A stretch of 64,000 bases of DNA from Paracoccaceae bacterium (lineage in GTDB: Bacteria > Pseudomonadota > Alphaproteobacteria > Rhodobacterales > Rhodobacteraceae), in contig WGNF01000003.1 of NCBI GenBank assembly GCA_016124615.1, forward strand, positions 186,001 through 250,000, in the 5' to 3' direction. Shown here piece after piece: positions 63,174 through 64,000 of this stretch. Numbering within the stretch: position 1 is the stretch's first letter; the number at the start of each line of letters is the position of its first letter. The notes below the pieces were generated by a model. It made no database searches and had not been told where the DNA came from. It saw only the letters and a program-made list of their open reading frames with translations. Made by a program: the position numbers and the translations under genes.

Positions 63174-64000
63174 ATGATCACAGAACTCGGACATTTCGCC
63201 CTCATCCTGGCCCTCGCGGTCGCCCTGATCCAGATGGTGGTGCCGCTGGTCGGCGCGCAGAAGGGCTGGCCGGGCTGGATGGCGGTGGCCGACCCCGCCG
63301 CGACGACCCAGTTCATTCTGGTCGCGTTTTCCTTTGGCGCGCTGATGTGGGCCTTCGTGACCGACGATTTCAGCCTGCGTCTGGTGGTCGACAACTCGCA
63401 TACGCTGAAGCCGTTGCTGTACAAGATCGCCGGAACCTGGGGCAACCACGAGGGCTCGATGCTGCTCTGGGTGCTGATCCTGTCGCTGTTCGGGGCGATG
63501 GCCTCGGTGTTTGGCGGCAACCTGCCGCCGCGGCTGCGGGCGCGGGTGCTGGCGGTGCAGGCCTCGATCGGGGTCGCGTTCTACATCTTCATCCTCTTCA
63601 CCTCGAACCCGTTCCTGCGGCTGGCGCAGCCGCCGCTGAACGGGCAGGGCATGAACCCGTTGCTGCAAGACCCCGGATTGGCCTTCCATCCGCCGTTCCT
63701 CTACCTCGGCTATGTCGGGCTTTCGATGGCGTTCAGCTTCGCCGTCGCCGCGCTGATCGAGGGGCGGGTGGATGCCGCCTGGGCGCGCTGGGTGCGGCCC
63801 TGGACGCTGGCGGCCTGGGTGTTCCTGACCATCGGCATCGCACTGGGATCGTGGTGGAGCTATTATGTGCTGGGCTGGGGCGGGTTCTGGTTCTGGGATC
63901 CGGTGGAAAATGCCTCGCTGATGCCCTGGCTCTTTGCGGCGGCGCTGCTGCATTCCGCCATCGTGGTGGAAAAACGCGAGGCGCTGAAAAGCTGGACCAT
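63174..64000 (+). CDS. ccmF: Heme lyase CcmF, N-terminal part
   Basis: The frame is open from ATG at 63174 to the right edge, giving about 275 residues of a normally 640-residue integral membrane protein. CcmF with CcmH attaches heme to apocytochromes c. Seen are [115 protein letters not shown] and the WWD-domain signature [18 protein letters not shown]. Downstream genes such as ccmH are outside the window. Confidence 0.96.
   Translation, partial: MITELGHFALILALAVALIQMVVPLVGAQKGWPGWMAVADPAATTQFILVAFSFGALMWAFVTDDFSLRLVVDNSHTLKPLLYKIAGTWGNHEGSMLLWVLILSLFGAMASVFGGNLPPRLRARVLAVQASIGVAFYIFILFTSNPFLRLAQPPLNGQGMNPLLQDPGLAFHPPFLYLGYVGLSMAFSFAVAALIEGRVDAAWARWVRPWTLAAWVFLTIGIALGSWWSYYVLGWGGFWFWDPVENASLMPWLFAAALLHSAIVVEKREALKSWT

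Overview
This is a GC-rich window of ordinary chromosomal DNA from an alphaproteobacterium, almost certainly a Rhodobacterales member close to Rhodobacter or Paracoccus. The evidence is the conserved order lptF-lptG-lptD-surA-pdxA-rsmA, a VPLPA-type C-terminal sorting signal, a DUF4167 protein, tandem DUF1127 mini-genes, a GH108 endolysin plus three-TM holin pair of the gene-transfer-agent (GTA) type, and GC-rich intergenic hairpins throughout. I see no rRNA, tRNA, CRISPR array, transposase or prophage structural genes. Genes are tightly packed, often with 1 to 8 bp overlaps.

Layout. 0-7 kb: partial nucleoside hydrolase, mazG, two tandem M20 amidohydrolases, a flavin reductase, a FAD amine oxidoreductase, agmatinase and a DUF1499 protein. 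7-20 kb: prfA-prmC, a DUF4167 protein, then the minus-strand envelope/housekeeping operon lptF-lptG-lptD-surA-pdxA-rsmA, with pepA-holC divergent from it. 20-25 kb: retropepsin-like protease, MarC, ABC-F ATPase, ndk, a TfoX-C protein, a 56-residue protein and an NsrR-like Rrf2 regulator. 25-34 kb: a complete peptide/nickel-type ABC importer followed in the same operon by an M19 dipeptidase and a P-loop kinase, then mannose-1-phosphate guanylyltransferase and DUF2478. 34-41 kb: a valine catabolic cluster (mmsA, a STAS-like protein, isobutyryl-CoA dehydrogenase, 3-hydroxyisobutyryl-CoA hydrolase, mmsB) ending in a translationally coupled FNR-type regulator next to a DUF2892 membrane protein, with a LysR regulator divergent from mmsA. 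41-52 kb: CBS protein, coaD, two DUF1127 genes, a second MarC, gap, a DoxX-like protein, tkt, a coiled-coil gene overlapping zapA, grxD, bolA and purL. 52-64 kb: LysR, a giant fused indolepyruvate ferredoxin oxidoreductase, acyltransferase, murI, a VPLPA-CTERM protein, argC, ccmE, the GTA-type lysis pair, an outer-membrane barrel and the start of ccmF.

Three items deserve most attention. (1) A probable unannotated small RNA of about 80 nt lies on the minus strand between the LysR gene and purL. It has a promoter-like start, a hairpin that exposes an anti-Shine-Dalgarno CUUCUACCUC loop, and a strong terminator. (2) A GTA-type endolysin/holin cassette sits between ccmE and ccmF behind a near-consensus CtrA box. 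(3) An FNR-specificity regulator is coupled to the valine operon, with a matching GTGAT-N4-ATCAC site in front of a DUF2892 gene. All functions are read from motifs and context; no database search was possible.
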